Assembly: GCF_020055675.1 (NCBI RefSeq)
Contig: NZ_JAIPUS010000006.1
Location: 62,001 to 126,000, forward strand
Length of the DNA stretch: 64,000 bases
DNA from: Marivita sp.
Lineage (GTDB): Bacteria > Pseudomonadota > Alphaproteobacteria > Rhodobacterales > Rhodobacteraceae
Reading direction: 5' to 3'
Numbering within the stretch: the stretch's first letter is position 1; every line of letters begins with the position of its first letter. This document shows positions 35,356 to 47,338 of the stretch, in pieces. The translations under genes were made by a program, and so were the position numbers. Below the pieces are notes generated by a model that saw only the letters and a program-made list of their open reading frames with translations, was not told the DNA's origin and did no database searches.

Positions 35356-36645
35356 TCATCCTGCCGCGGACAGCGCCTGGTCGAGATCCGCGATCAGGTC
35401 TTTGGGATCCTCGATGCCGATGGAAATCCGCACCACGTTCGGCGCAGCCCCTGCCGCTATTTGCTGTTCCTCGGTCAACTGCCGATGCGTGGTCGAGGCG
35501 GAATGGATGACGAGGCTACGCGTATCGCCCAGGTTGGCGACATGGCTGAAGATCTCAAGCGACTCCACCAGCTTTACACAGGCGTCATAGCCGCCCTTGA
35601 GTGCCACGGTGAACAACCCGCCCGCGCCCTTGGGGCAAATCTTCTCGACACGGTGATTATAGGGCGACGAGGGTAGCCCGGCATATGTCACCGCCTCGAC
35701 CGCGTCATGGGTTTCCAGCCAACTTGCCACGGTCATCGCGTTCTCGACATGCTTCTGCATCCGCAACGACAGCGTCTCGATCCCCATCATCGTGTAATGC
35801 GCCGCCTGCGGATTCAACGTCATGCCCAGGTCACGCAGTCCGATGGCGATGCCATGAAACGTAAAGGCGAGCGGGCCAAAGGTCTCGGCGAATTTCAGAC
35901 CATGATAGGCCGGCTCGGGCTCGCTCAGCGACGGGAACTTGTCGGATGCGGTCCAGTCGAATTTACCCGAATCCACAACGCAGCCGCCCGTGACAGTGCC
36001 GTTGCCCGTGAGAAATTTGGTCATGGAATGCACAACCAGCGTGGCACCGTGTTCGATCGGGCGACAGAGGTAGGGCGTCGCCGAGGTGTTGTCGACGATG
36101 AGCGGGATGCCGGCGTCATCGCTGATCCGCGCGATGGCGTCCAGATCGGTGATGTAGCCGCCCGGATTGGCGATGGATTCGCAGAACACCGCGCGGGTGT
36201 CGTCGTTGATCGCCGCTTTCACTGCATCCGGGTCGTCGAAATCCACGAAGGTCGCGGACCAGCCGAAGCGTCTGATCGTGTGGCTGAACTGCGTGACCGT
36301 CCCGCCGTAAAGGCGCGTCGACGCGACGATGTTCTTGCCCGGCCCCATCAGCGGAAACAGCGCCATGATCTGCGCCGCGTGTCCCGAAGAACAGCAGACC
36401 GCACCCGCCCCGCCCTCGAGCGTCGCCATGCGTTCCTGCAACGCGGCCACGGTCGGGTTGGTCAGACGCGAGTAAATATACCCCACCTCTTGCAGGTTGA
36501 AGAGCGCCGCCGCGTGATCGGCATCGCGAAACACGTAGGCCGTGGTCTGGTAGATCGGCGTCTGCCGCGCACCGGTCGCCGGGTCCGGCCGCGCACCGGC
36601 GTGAATCTGTAGCGTGTCGAAGCCGTACTCGGGTCCGTCTGTCAT
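35356..36645 (-). CDS. metY: O-acetylhomoserine sulfhydrylase (aminocarboxypropyltransferase)
   Basis: PLP enzyme of the Cys/Met-metabolism family (429 residues) that makes homocysteine from O-acetylhomoserine and sulfide. It starts MTDGPEYGFDTLQIHAGARP. It contains QTPIYQTTAYVF, YSRLTNPTVAALQERMATLE and the PLP-lysine motif VVHSMTKFLTGNG. The ATG at 36645 has AAGAGGAAA upstream. The frame runs upstream to 36843 without homology. The 210-bp divergent gap to the quinone oxidoreductase holds its leader; no clear riboswitch was seen. Confidence 0.94.
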   Translation of the reverse strand: MTDGPEYGFDTLQIHAGARPDPATGARQTPIYQTTAYVFRDADHAAALFNLQEVGYIYSRLTNPTVAALQERMATLEGGAGAVCCSSGHAAQIMALFPLMGPGKNIVASTRLYGGTVTQFSHTIRRFGWSATFVDFDDPDAVKAAINDDTRAVFCESIANPGGYITDLDAIARISDDAGIPLIVDNTSATPYLCRPIEHGATLVVHSMTKFLTGNGTVTGGCVVDSGKFDWTASDKFPSLSEPEPAYHGLKFAETFGPLAFTFHGIAIGLRDLGMTLNPQAAHYTMMGIETLSLRMQKHVENAMTVASWLETHDAVEAVTYAGLPSSPYNHRVEKICPKGAGGLFTVALKGGYDACVKLVESLEIFSHVANLGDTRSLVIHSASTTHRQLTEEQQIAAGAAPNVVRISIGIEDPKDLIADLDQALSAAG

Positions 36646-36855
36646 GGATCGTTTCCTCTTGGATGCTGCTGTTGCCCCAAGGATTAGGCCATCACGGGAT
36701 GGCTCACAACTGTTCGTGCCGGGAAAGAATGACAACCCGACCCGCGCCCCGCCGATGAAACCCGTGTTTTGCTCGCGGCACCTGCGGGCGAACAGCGTTC
36801 CGCGGGCTTGCAGTACCGGATTGTTCTGCGACACTCCAAGCAATCGAAACGCAAG

Positions 36856-37860
36856 ATGGACCAGCCCATGCCCCTCCCCGCCGAGATGACCGCAATCGAG
36901 ATTTCACAGCCTGGCGGACCCGAGGTCCTGCGCCCCACGACGGTGGCGGTGCCGCACCCGAAGGCCGGCGAGATCGTGATAAAGGTGGCCTGCGCCGGAG
37001 TGAACCGGCCCGATGCCCTGCAACGCGCAGGTGCCTATAATCCGCCGCCGGGCGCCTCGCCGCTTCCAGGATTGGAGGCGGCGGGCCACGTGGCGGCGGT
37101 CGGCCATGGCGTTTTCCGGTGGAAAGTCGGCGACGCGGTCACGGCGCTTTTGCCCGGAGGCGGCTATGCGGAATACGTCGCAACCAGCGCCGATCATGCG
37201 CTGCCGGTGCCGGATGGCATGGCGCTGGACCAGGCGGCCGCGCTCTGCGAGACGTTTTTCACCGTGTGGTCGAATGTCTTCAAACGCGGCGGCTTGCAGG
37301 CCGGGGAGCGGTTTCTCGTGCATGGCGGCTCAAGCGGAATCGGCACCACGGCGATCCAGATGGCGTCCTTGCGCGGCGCCCGCGTGTTCACCACGGCGGG
37401 GTCCAAGGAAAAATGTGATGCCTGCCTTGAACTGGGCGCCGAAGCCGCGTGGAATTATCGCGAGGTGGATTTCGTCGACAAGATGCGCGGGATGGGCGCC
37501 GCAGACGTGATTCTCGACATGGTGGGCGGCGATTACATATCGCGCAACCTCAAGTCGCTGGCAGAGGATGGCCGTCTGGTCCAGATCGCCTTTCTTCACG
37601 GATCCAAAGCGGAGGTGAATTTCGCGCCGATGATGATGAAGCGGCAGACGATCACCGGTTCAACTTTGCGCCCTCAATCGGTTGCCGCCAAAGCCGCCAT
37701 CGCGCGGGAGCTCGAGGCGGAGATCTGGCCGCATTTGGCTGCCGGACGGATCGGACCCGTGATGGACAGCACCTTTGCCTTGGCGGACGCGGCGCAGGCG
37801 CATGCGCGCCTGGAAGGCTCCACCCATATCGGGAAAATCATTCTGAGCGTGACCGGCTGA
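36856..37860 (+). CDS. NAD(P)H-quinone oxidoreductase, zeta-crystallin/PIG3 type
   Basis: A 334-residue medium-chain dehydrogenase/reductase without the structural-zinc Cys set. The N-terminal MTAIEISQPGGPEVLRP and CAGVNRPDALQRAG match PIG3-like quinone reductases. The nucleotide loop is VHGGSSGIGTTAIQMA, and LDMVGGDYISRNLKSLAEDG follows. Three in-frame ATGs (36856, 36868, 36886) are close together and the ribosome site does not decide between them. It reduces quinones or related enones with NADPH. It converges on glpK. Confidence 0.88.
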   Translation: MDQPMPLPAEMTAIEISQPGGPEVLRPTTVAVPHPKAGEIVIKVACAGVNRPDALQRAGAYNPPPGASPLPGLEAAGHVAAVGHGVFRWKVGDAVTALLPGGGYAEYVATSADHALPVPDGMALDQAAALCETFFTVWSNVFKRGGLQAGERFLVHGGSSGIGTTAIQMASLRGARVFTTAGSKEKCDACLELGAEAAWNYREVDFVDKMRGMGAADVILDMVGGDYISRNLKSLAEDGRLVQIAFLHGSKAEVNFAPMMMKRQTITGSTLRPQSVAAKAAIARELEAEIWPHLAAGRIGPVMDSTFALADAAQAHARLEGSTHIGKIILSVTG

Positions 37861-37871
37861 TACCGGGCTGC

Positions 37872-37937
37872 AAGAGCTTTCCAAAGCTCTTTTCACGCGG
37901 TTTCGAAACCGCGTTGCAAGCCGCTTCGAAGCGGCTT
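37872..37937. repeat. Three consecutive TTCGAA-type palindromes, cluster 2
   Basis: AAGAGCTTTCCAAAGCTCTT (37872-37891, centre TTCCAA), ACGCGGTTTCGAAACCGCGT (37895-37914, perfect) and AAGCCGCTTCGAAGCGGCTT (37918-37937, perfect) follow each other with 3-base spacers. They lie between the convergent quinone reductase and glpK genes. Arm sequences differ from cluster 1, but the count, centre and location are the same. Confidence 0.78.
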
Positions 37938-37953
37938 CCAACGCGTCCGAAGC

Positions 37954-39468
<1,515 letters not shown>

Positions 39469-39556
39469 GGGCAGCGAGCCTCCTCATGGTGACGTGCGAT
39501 GTCGGTCCAGTTTTTCAGGACGCTGGGAAAGGATCAAACAGGAAAGGAATAAAGGG

Positions 39557-39585
39557 GATCGGGGCGCAACACGCGCGCCCCGATC
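39557..39585 (-). terminator. Stem-loop between glpV and glpK
   Basis: GATCGGGGCGC (39557-39567) and GCGCCCCGATC (39575-39585) form an 11-bp perfect stem with a 7-base loop, starting ~10 bases after the glpV stop. On the minus strand a moderately T-rich tail (CCCTTTATTCCTTT) follows. It may reduce glpK expression relative to the binding protein, or protect the glpV mRNA 3' end. Confidence 0.6.
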
Positions 39586-39595
39586 GAAAGGCAAT

Positions 39596-41302
39596 TTACT
39601 GCCAGGACTTGATCAGCTCGTCATAGGCGATGGTTGACGGCTCAGGATCTTCGTTTTCGAGCTTCGGCTTCGGAGCGCCCGGCTCGGCCAGCCAGAACTC
39701 GGCACCCTTTTCCTCGTTCATGACGGGACCGAGATCACCCTGCACACCGGCCCGTTCGAGACGCTCCAGCACTTGCTCTTGCTCTTCACACAGACCGTCG
39801 AGCGCTTCCTTGGCGGATTTGGCACCCGAGGACGCATCGCCGATGTTCTGCCACCACAATTGCGCGAGACGCGGATAGTCCGGAATGTTGAAGCCCGTAT
39901 CCGTCCAGTTTTCACGCTCCGGTGACCGGTAGAATTCGACCAGCCCGCCGAGACGCGGTGCGCGTTCGGTGAAGCTTTCATGATCCAGCGTGCTTTCGCG
40001 GATGAAGGTCAGGCCATAATGCGACTTTTCAACGTCCACCGTCTTGGAGGCGATGAACTGAGCGTAGAGCCACGCGGCCTGCGCCCGGTCCACCGGAGTG
40101 GACTTCATCAGCGTGGCCGATCCCACATCTTGGTAGCCGATCTTCATGCCCTCTTCCCAGTAGGCCCCGTGCGGGCTGGGCGCGAGACGCCACTTGGGTG
40201 TGCCGTCCTCGTTCATCACCGGCAGGTCGGGATCGACCAGCGACGCGACGAATGTCGTGTAGAGGAACATCTGTTGCGCAACACGTCCCTGCCCCGGAAC
40301 CGGACCCGCTTCGGAGAAGGTCATGCCGGGGGCCTGGGGTGGAGCGTAGTTTTCCAGCCAATCGACATATTTCTCGATCGCATAGACCGCGGCGGGGCTG
40401 TTCGTTGCACCACCGCGCGCCATGCAGGAGCCGACGGGCTGAAAGTCGTCATTGACGCGAATGCCCCATTCGTCGACCGGGGTCCCGTTGGGCAGACCCT
40501 TGTCGCCCATGCCGGCCATCGACATCCATGCATCGGTGAAACGCCAGCCGAGGCTTGGGTGGCGGCGACCGTAATCCATGTTTCCATACACGGTCTGGCC
40601 GTCGATTTCCCGGCCGGTGAAGAATTCCGCGATGTCCTCGTAGGCGGACCAGTTCACCGGAACACCCAGTTCGTAGCCATATTCCTCTTCGAAGGCGGCC
40701 ATGATGTCCGGGTCGGTAAACCAGTCATGACGGAACCAGTAGAGGTTCGCGAACTGCTGGACCGGAAGCTGGTACAGCTTGTCATCCGGGCCGGTGGCCG
40801 AGGCGGTGCCGATGAAATCTTCAAGATCGAGGTCCGGATTCGTCACCTCGGCGCCTTCGCCGGCCATCCAGTCTGTCAGATTGCGCACCTGCTGGTAGCG
40901 CCAGTGCGTGCCGATCAGGTCGGCGTCATTGACATACATGTCGTAGACATTCTCGCCGGTCTGCATCTGAGTCTGGAGCCGCTCGACCACATCGCCTTCG
41001 CCGATCAGGTCGTGAGAGACCTCGATACCGGTGATCGCGGTGAACGCCGGCGCAAGCACCTGGCTTTCGTATTCATGTGTCGCGATGGTTTCCGAAACCA
41101 CGTTGATCGACATGCCCTGATACGGCTCTGCAGCGTCGATAAACCACTGCAATTCCGCTTCCTGGTCCGCGCGCGACAGCGCAGACCGTTCGATTTGTTC
41201 ATCCAGAAAGGCGCGCGCGGCATCCATGTCGGCAAAGGCAGGGCTGCCCCCGATCATGAGCGCAAGCCCCAAGGCTGTGCTGGATTTGTAAAGACGGTTC
41301 AT
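39596..41302 (-). CDS. glpV: Glycerol ABC transporter substrate-binding protein GlpV
   Basis: Periplasmic binding protein (568 residues, long for the class) with signal peptide MNRLYKSSTALGLALMIGGS, cut near AFA. The body shows an extracellular-solute-binding pattern (SQVLAPAFTAITGIEVSHDL; QTGENVYDMYVNDADLIGTH) and ends in a charged segment (KPKLENEDPEPSTIAYDELI). Gene order after glpS-T-P-Q-U matches the rhizobial glycerol importer glpSTPQUV, which supports glycerol as substrate. Confidence 0.92.
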   Translation of the reverse strand: MNRLYKSSTALGLALMIGGSPAFADMDAARAFLDEQIERSALSRADQEAELQWFIDAAEPYQGMSINVVSETIATHEYESQVLAPAFTAITGIEVSHDLIGEGDVVERLQTQMQTGENVYDMYVNDADLIGTHWRYQQVRNLTDWMAGEGAEVTNPDLDLEDFIGTASATGPDDKLYQLPVQQFANLYWFRHDWFTDPDIMAAFEEEYGYELGVPVNWSAYEDIAEFFTGREIDGQTVYGNMDYGRRHPSLGWRFTDAWMSMAGMGDKGLPNGTPVDEWGIRVNDDFQPVGSCMARGGATNSPAAVYAIEKYVDWLENYAPPQAPGMTFSEAGPVPGQGRVAQQMFLYTTFVASLVDPDLPVMNEDGTPKWRLAPSPHGAYWEEGMKIGYQDVGSATLMKSTPVDRAQAAWLYAQFIASKTVDVEKSHYGLTFIRESTLDHESFTERAPRLGGLVEFYRSPERENWTDTGFNIPDYPRLAQLWWQNIGDASSGAKSAKEALDGLCEEQEQVLERLERAGVQGDLGPVMNEEKGAEFWLAEPGAPKPKLENEDPEPSTIAYDELIKSWQ

Positions 41303-41371
41303 AGATATCCTCCCGAAAGTGAACCAAGGGTTTGTTGGGCACCGGATGCATCCGATGCCTGAAATCCGGCG

Positions 41372-41653
41372 TCAGACGTAGCGGAACACCGCCGCGGCAT
41401 AGGCCAGACATACGATCAGCGCGTAGGGCTGAAGCTCGGGGCCCATGAAACCCAGCCAGGCCAGGTTGATGAAGGCAGAACCGAGCAGCGTGATGAACAA
41501 TCTGTCACCCCGCGTCGTTTGGATCCGCAAGATACCGGTGCGCGGCGTCTCGGGAAATTTGATTGCCAGGATTGTGAAGACGATCAGCAGGCTCGCGATG
41601 ACAAGGAAGAAAATCGCGGTCGGCCATGTCCATGCCATCCATGAAAGGTCCAT
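41372..41653 (-). CDS. glpU: GlpU, small membrane protein of the glycerol importer (DUF2160)
   Basis: A 93-residue protein with two to three hydrophobic helices (TAIFFLVIASLLIVFTILAI; ALIVCLAYAAAVFRYV) and a conserved cytoplasmic loop KFPETPRTGILRIQTTRGDR. It is the DUF2160 family member always placed between the permeases and binding protein in glp ABC operons. Its function is not established; it may help assemble or couple the permease. Confidence 0.9.
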   Translation of the reverse strand: MDLSWMAWTWPTAIFFLVIASLLIVFTILAIKFPETPRTGILRIQTTRGDRLFITLLGSAFINLAWLGFMGPELQPYALIVCLAYAAAVFRYV

Positions 41654-41714
41654 CAGAAGATCCTCCGTGTATTCACGTGTGTCATCTTGGGCGTTTCGTC
41701 ACAGGTCATCCGCA

Positions 41715-42581
41715 TCACACCCTCCCCAGGGCAAAGCCCTTGGCGATGTAGTTACGCACGAAATAGATCACGAGCGCGCCGGGGATGATCGTCAGCACAC
41801 CCGCGGCGGCCAACACGCCCCAATCCACGCCGCTTGCGCCGACGGTCCGTGTCATCGTCGCAGCGATGGGTTTGGCGTCCACGCTGGTCAGGGTGCGTGA
41901 CAGCAGCAATTCGACCCACGAGAACATGAAGCAGAAGAACGCGGCGACCCCGATGCCCGACGAGATCAGGGGCATGAAGATGCGGGTAAAGAAGCGGCCG
42001 AAACTGTAGCCGTCCAGATAGGCAGTTTCGTCGATTTCCTTGGGCACGCCGCGCATGAACCCTTCGAGGATCCAGACCGCCAGCGGCACGTTGAACAAGG
42101 TATGCGCCAAGGCCACCGCAATATGCGTGTCGAACAGCCCGACCGAGGAATAAAGCTGGAAGAACGGCAGCGCGAACACCGCGGGCGGCGCCATGCGGTT
42201 GGTCAACAGCCAGAAAAACAGGTGCTTGTCACCCACGAAATGATAGCGGCTGAAGGCATAGGCCGCAGGCAACGCGACGGCCAGCGAAATCACCGTGTTC
42301 ATCGTCACGTAGATGATCGAGTTGATATAGCCCGTGTACCAGCTCGCGTCGGTCAGGATCGTGCGGTAATTGTCGAACGTGAACGTCTGGGGCCAGAGCG
42401 TGAAGGAACTCAGGATCTCGGCATTGGTCTTGAAGCTCATGTTCAGCAGCCAGTAGATCGGCAGCATCAGGAACAGCAGGTACAAGCCCATGACTATGGC
42501 CGACCCGTTCACCTTGACGCGTTTGCGGGTTCCGCCTGCCGTCAGATCTCCGGGAATATCGGTGGTTGTCGTGTCAGCCAT
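41715..42581 (-). CDS. glpQ: Glycerol ABC transporter permease GlpQ
   Basis: A 288-residue MalG-type inner-membrane permease with six predicted helices. A cytoplasmic N-terminus rich in Thr precedes KVNGSAIVMGLYLLFLMLPI. The EAA loop reads KEIDETAYLDGYSFGRFFTR, and the C-terminus RNYIAKGFALGRV is usual for sugar/polyol permeases. It starts 3 bases after the glpP stop. Confidence 0.93.
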   Translation of the reverse strand: MADTTTTDIPGDLTAGGTRKRVKVNGSAIVMGLYLLFLMLPIYWLLNMSFKTNAEILSSFTLWPQTFTFDNYRTILTDASWYTGYINSIIYVTMNTVISLAVALPAAYAFSRYHFVGDKHLFFWLLTNRMAPPAVFALPFFQLYSSVGLFDTHIAVALAHTLFNVPLAVWILEGFMRGVPKEIDETAYLDGYSFGRFFTRIFMPLISSGIGVAAFFCFMFSWVELLLSRTLTSVDAKPIAATMTRTVGASGVDWGVLAAAGVLTIIPGALVIYFVRNYIAKGFALGRV

Positions 42582-42584
42582 TGT

Positions 42585-43453
<869 letters not shown>

Positions 43454-43454
<1 letters not shown>

Positions 43455-44554
43455 CACGCGGCCTCCCCAACCGATTGCGACCCGTCGGGCGCCACGCGCC
43501 AGTCGTTCACATAAACATTCACATGCGCCGGATCGAAGCTCACGCGGGTCATGTCCGCCCCGATGACGTCGTCCTCATTGGCGATTATGTTGATCTCGTG
43601 ACCTTCGAACGTGGCGCGCACGATCTTGTGGCGGCCCACATCCTCGACCCGTTGGATGCTCACCGGCAAGCCGTCGGTCCTGCTCAGTTTCACGAATTCC
43701 GGGCGCACACCGATCTCGACCTTGCTGCCCTGCATTGACCTGTAGCCGCCGCCCAGCGGGATCGTCGAACCGCCGACACGCGCCTCGGTGCCCTGCACGT
43801 CCGCCGTCAGGACATTCATCCCCGGCGAGCCGATGAAATACCCGACAAAGGTATGTTCCGGCCGCTCGAACAGTTCTTCGGGCGTGCCGATCTGCACCAC
43901 GCGACCGTCATACATCACGACCACCTTGTCGGCGAAGGTCAGCGCTTCGGTCTGATCGTGGGTGACATAGATCATCGTATGGCCGAATTCGTGATGCAGC
44001 GATTTGAGCTGCGTGCGCAGTTCCCACTTCATGTGCGGGTCGATCACGGTCAGCGGTTCATCGAAAAGCAGCGCATTCACGTCCTCGCGGACCATACCGC
44101 GGCCAAGGCTGATCTTCTGCTTGGCATCGGCTGTCAGCCCGCGCGCCTTTTTCGACAGCACGTCCTCCATGCCGATCATTCGGGCGATGTTGTTCACCCG
44201 CTCGGCCACGTAGGCCTCGTCCCGGCCCCGATTGCGCAATGGAAAGGCAAGGTTATCGTGCACCGTCATGGTGTCGTAAACGACCGGGAACTGGAACACC
44301 TGCGCGATGTTGCGCTTTGCCGTGGGGGAGTGGGTGACGTCCTGCCCATTGAAAAGGATGCGTCCCTGGCTTGGTTGAAGAAGCCCCGATATGATGTTGA
44401 GAAGGGTGGATTTTCCGCAACCGGACGAACCGAGCAGGGCGTAGGCCGCACCATCGTCCCAGTCATGGTTCAATTCCTTGAGGGCGTAATCCGCCTCATT
44501 GGCCGGGTTGGCCAGATAGGAATGGGCGAGGTTGTCGAGGGTGATCTTGGCCAT
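43454..44554 (-). CDS. glpT: Glycerol ABC transporter ATPase GlpT (degenerate signature motif)
   Basis: A 366-residue ABC ATPase with a C-terminal TOBE-like domain. Walker A GSSGCGKST, Q-loop VFQFP, Walker B ALLFDEPLTVID and H-loop VTHDQ are intact. The LSGGQ signature is replaced by LTADAKQKISLGRG. Its partner GlpS has the opposite pattern (good signature, missing H-loop His). In the dimer the GlpT nucleotide site would pair with the good GlpS signature, giving one competent ATP site. Confidence 0.93.
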
Positions 44555-44566
44555 CTTTACCTCTCC

Positions 44567-45655
44567 TTAAGCCGCGAGCGCGTAGGATGCGGGCGCAACG
44601 AGCTTGCCGCGTTCATCGAATATGTAGACATGCCGCGGGTCCAGCCACACCGTCAGGTCTTCACCCAGCGCCAGGTTGTGAACGCCGTGGATCAGGCCGA
44701 CCCAGCGTTCGCCATGATGGTCGAGATGGACAAACGTCTCTGACCCGGTCAGCTCTGTCACCGTCAGGCGTGTGGTGAACGACATCGCATCGGGCACGTG
44801 CTGACCGATCTCGATGTGGTTGGGGCGGAACCCGGCGGTGTAATTGCCATCTGGCACCTCGGCCAACCGGCCCTGTACCGGTGTCGATTGCCCGTCTCCG
44901 AAGGTCAACTTCGTTCCGGTCTTGGTGATGGGCAGGAAATTCATCGGCGGATCGCTGAACACCCGCGCTGTTGTGGCATCGACCGGCTGGCGGTACACCT
45001 CTGGTGTCGGTCCGAACTGCGTCACGCGGCCTTCCCACAGCGTTGCCGTGTTGCCCCCCAGAAGCAGCGCTTCTTCCGGCTCCGTGGTCGCATAGACAAA
45101 GATCGATCCGGACTTTTCAAAGATCTTCGGGATCTCGATCCGCAATTCCTCGCGCAGCTTGTAGTCCAGGTTGGCCAGCGGTTCATCGAGAAGGACGAGA
45201 CCTGCATTCTTGACCAGCGCGCGGGCCAAAGCGCAGCGCTGTTGTTGGCCACCGGACAATTCCAACGGCTTGCGGTCCAGCATCGGGGTCAGCCGCATCA
45301 ACTCTGCCGTTTCGCGCACGCGGCGATCGATCTCCGAATTGTCGACCCCCATCAGCTTCATCGGAGAGGCGATATTGTCATAGACGGACATCGACGGGTA
45401 ATTGATGAACTGCTGGTAAACCATCGCCACCCTGCGGTCTTGAACACGCTGGCCTGTCACGTCGTGGCCTTGCCAGATGATCTGGCCGGTCGCGGGCTGG
45501 TCCAGCCCTGCCATCAATCGCATCAGCGAGGTCTTGCCCGACAGGGTCGGCCCCAGAAGGACGTTCATCGTGCCTTTTTCAAGCGTCAGGTCCGTGGGGT
45601 AGATATGCGTCTGCCCCTCCACGACCTTCGACACGCCTTTCAGCTCGAGTGTCAT
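44567..45655 (-). CDS. glpS: Glycerol ABC transporter ATPase GlpS (H-loop His missing)
   Basis: A 362-residue ABC ATPase with TOBE-like C-terminus. Walker A GPTLSGKT, signature LSGGQQQRCALARAL and Walker B VLLDEPLANLD are normal, but the switch region reads VYATTEPEEA where GlpT and relatives have a His (VTHDQ-EA). The start at 45655 (MTLELKGVSKVVEG) lies 10 bases after the glpD stop; the open frame upstream overlaps glpD and is rejected. It pairs with GlpT. Confidence 0.93.
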   Translation of the reverse strand: MTLELKGVSKVVEGQTHIYPTDLTLEKGTMNVLLGPTLSGKTSLMRLMAGLDQPATGQIIWQGHDVTGQRVQDRRVAMVYQQFINYPSMSVYDNIASPMKLMGVDNSEIDRRVRETAELMRLTPMLDRKPLELSGGQQQRCALARALVKNAGLVLLDEPLANLDYKLREELRIEIPKIFEKSGSIFVYATTEPEEALLLGGNTATLWEGRVTQFGPTPEVYRQPVDATTARVFSDPPMNFLPITKTGTKLTFGDGQSTPVQGRLAEVPDGNYTAGFRPNHIEIGQHVPDAMSFTTRLTVTELTGSETFVHLDHHGERWVGLIHGVHNLALGEDLTVWLDPRHVYIFDERGKLVAPASYALAA

Positions 45656-45665
45656 ACCAGCATCC

Positions 45666-47261
45666 TTATTCTGCGGCCTTGGGCATGGCCCGACGATGCG
45701 CCGACATCCAGGTTTCCAAGTCCTTGATCTGGTCACCGCGCAATCGCAGGCCCAGCTTGTTGCGCCGCCAGACCACGTCTTCGGCGCTGCGCGCGTATTC
45801 ACGTTCCATGAGCCAGAGGATTTCCGCCTCGGTGAGCGTCGCGCCGAAATCACGGCCCAGATCGCTTTTCCGTGTCGCGTCGCCCAGCACCGCATCCGCC
45901 TCGGTGCCATAGGCGCGCACGAGCCGCCTGGCCCAGAAGTCGTCCAGGAAAGGATACTGCGCCCGCAGGTTCGCAACAAGCGTGTCCACTTCATCCACCG
46001 CGAAATCGCCGCCCGGCAGGGTCACACCTGCCGTCCACGGACCCTTGACCCCGGGCAAATGCTCACCGATCTTTTCAAGTGCGCTTTCGGCAAGGCGGCG
46101 ATAGGTGGTGATCTTGCCGCCAAAGATGTTCAGAACCGGCGCACCACCCGTCGCGTCGACCTTCAATGTATAGTCACGTGTCGCCGCAGTCGCGCTAGAC
46201 GCGCCATCGTCGTAGAGCGGGCGAACCCCCGAATAGGTCCAGACAACATCATCGTCCGTCAGGTCGCGCTTCAGATACTGGTTCGCGAAGTTGAGAAGGT
46301 AGGACTGCTCCTCGGGTGTACAGACAGGTTTGTCCGACGGCTCGGTGTGTTCGGCATCGGTGGTGCCGATCAGGGTGAAATCCGTCTCATAGGGGATGGT
46401 GAAGATGATCCGCCCATCCGTGCCCTGGAAAAAATAGCATTTGTCGTGGTCATAGAGCTTGCGCGTGACGATGTGCGAGCCGCGAACAAGGCGCACCCCT
46501 TCCGTCGAATTGAGCCGCACCTTGGTCTGGATGATGTCGCCCACCCACGGGCCGCCCGCGTTCACCAGCATGCGGGCATAGTGGGTCTGAACTTCATAAT
46601 TTTCGGTATTTTGCGTTTCGACGCGCCATAGATCCCCGTCCCGCGCTGCAGACACCACCTTGGTGCGCGGCAGGATCGACGCGCCGCGCGCTTCTGCATC
46701 GCGCGCATTCAGAATGACGAGCCGCGAGTCCTCTATCCAGCAATCGGAATATTCAAAGGCCTTCTCGAACCGATCATCAAGCGGCGCGCCCTCTGGCGCG
46801 CTGGTCAGATCAAGGGTCCGGGTACTCGGCAAAATCTTTCGACCGCCAAGGCTGTCGTAGATAAAAAGCCCAAGACGAATAAGCCACGCCGGCCGCCGCC
46901 CCTTCATCCAGGGCATCACGTAACCCAGCAGGCGCGAGGTCGGGGTATCCGACTCGAACCTCATATCCTCATGATATGGAAGGACAAACCGCATTGGCCA
47001 GCTGATGTGCGGCATCGCTTTCAACAAAACTTCCCGCTCGATCAACGCTTCGCGGACCAGCCGGAATTCAAAATATTCGAGGTATCGCAACCCGCCGTGA
47101 AACAGCTTGGTTGACGACGACGACGTGGCGGAGGCCAGATCGTTCATCTCGGCCAAGATCACGGTCAGACCACGACCGGATGCGTCCCGGGCGATGCCAC
47201 ATCCATTGATGCCGCCACCAATGACGAAAAGGTCTACAGGTTCGCTGGAATGGTCGATCAC
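45666..47261 (-). CDS. glpD: Glycerol-3-phosphate dehydrogenase, FAD-dependent
   Basis: Membrane-associated flavoenzyme (531 residues) that oxidises glycerol 3-phosphate to dihydroxyacetone phosphate and passes electrons to quinone. The FAD-binding motif is DLFVIGGGINGCGIARDASG at residues ~10-29, followed by the class motif SSSTKLFHGGLRYLEYFEFR. The start codon is GTG (47259-47261 on the complement) with GGGGAGGTGGTG upstream. First gene of the glp operon, divergent from glpR. Confidence 0.96.
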   Translation of the reverse strand: MIDHSSEPVDLFVIGGGINGCGIARDASGRGLTVILAEMNDLASATSSSSTKLFHGGLRYLEYFEFRLVREALIEREVLLKAMPHISWPMRFVLPYHEDMRFESDTPTSRLLGYVMPWMKGRRPAWLIRLGLFIYDSLGGRKILPSTRTLDLTSAPEGAPLDDRFEKAFEYSDCWIEDSRLVILNARDAEARGASILPRTKVVSAARDGDLWRVETQNTENYEVQTHYARMLVNAGGPWVGDIIQTKVRLNSTEGVRLVRGSHIVTRKLYDHDKCYFFQGTDGRIIFTIPYETDFTLIGTTDAEHTEPSDKPVCTPEEQSYLLNFANQYLKRDLTDDDVVWTYSGVRPLYDDGASSATAATRDYTLKVDATGGAPVLNIFGGKITTYRRLAESALEKIGEHLPGVKGPWTAGVTLPGGDFAVDEVDTLVANLRAQYPFLDDFWARRLVRAYGTEADAVLGDATRKSDLGRDFGATLTEAEILWLMEREYARSAEDVVWRRNKLGLRLRGDQIKDLETWMSAHRRAMPKAAE

Positions 47262-47338
47262 CGCTCACCACCTCCCCTTGGGTCACGTATTGAGCTCGAT
47301 TTATGCAGCCGGCATGCGATTCATGCAAGGAGGTTTTT

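Noticed and set aside
36646-36855. Possible SAM-responsive riboswitch in the leader of the O-acetylhomoserine sulfhydrylase
   Set aside because: SAM-II elements are common before such genes in alphaproteobacteria, but only a short CTGCAAGC resemblance is seen and the full pseudoknot pairing could not be traced. A covariance-model search would decide.
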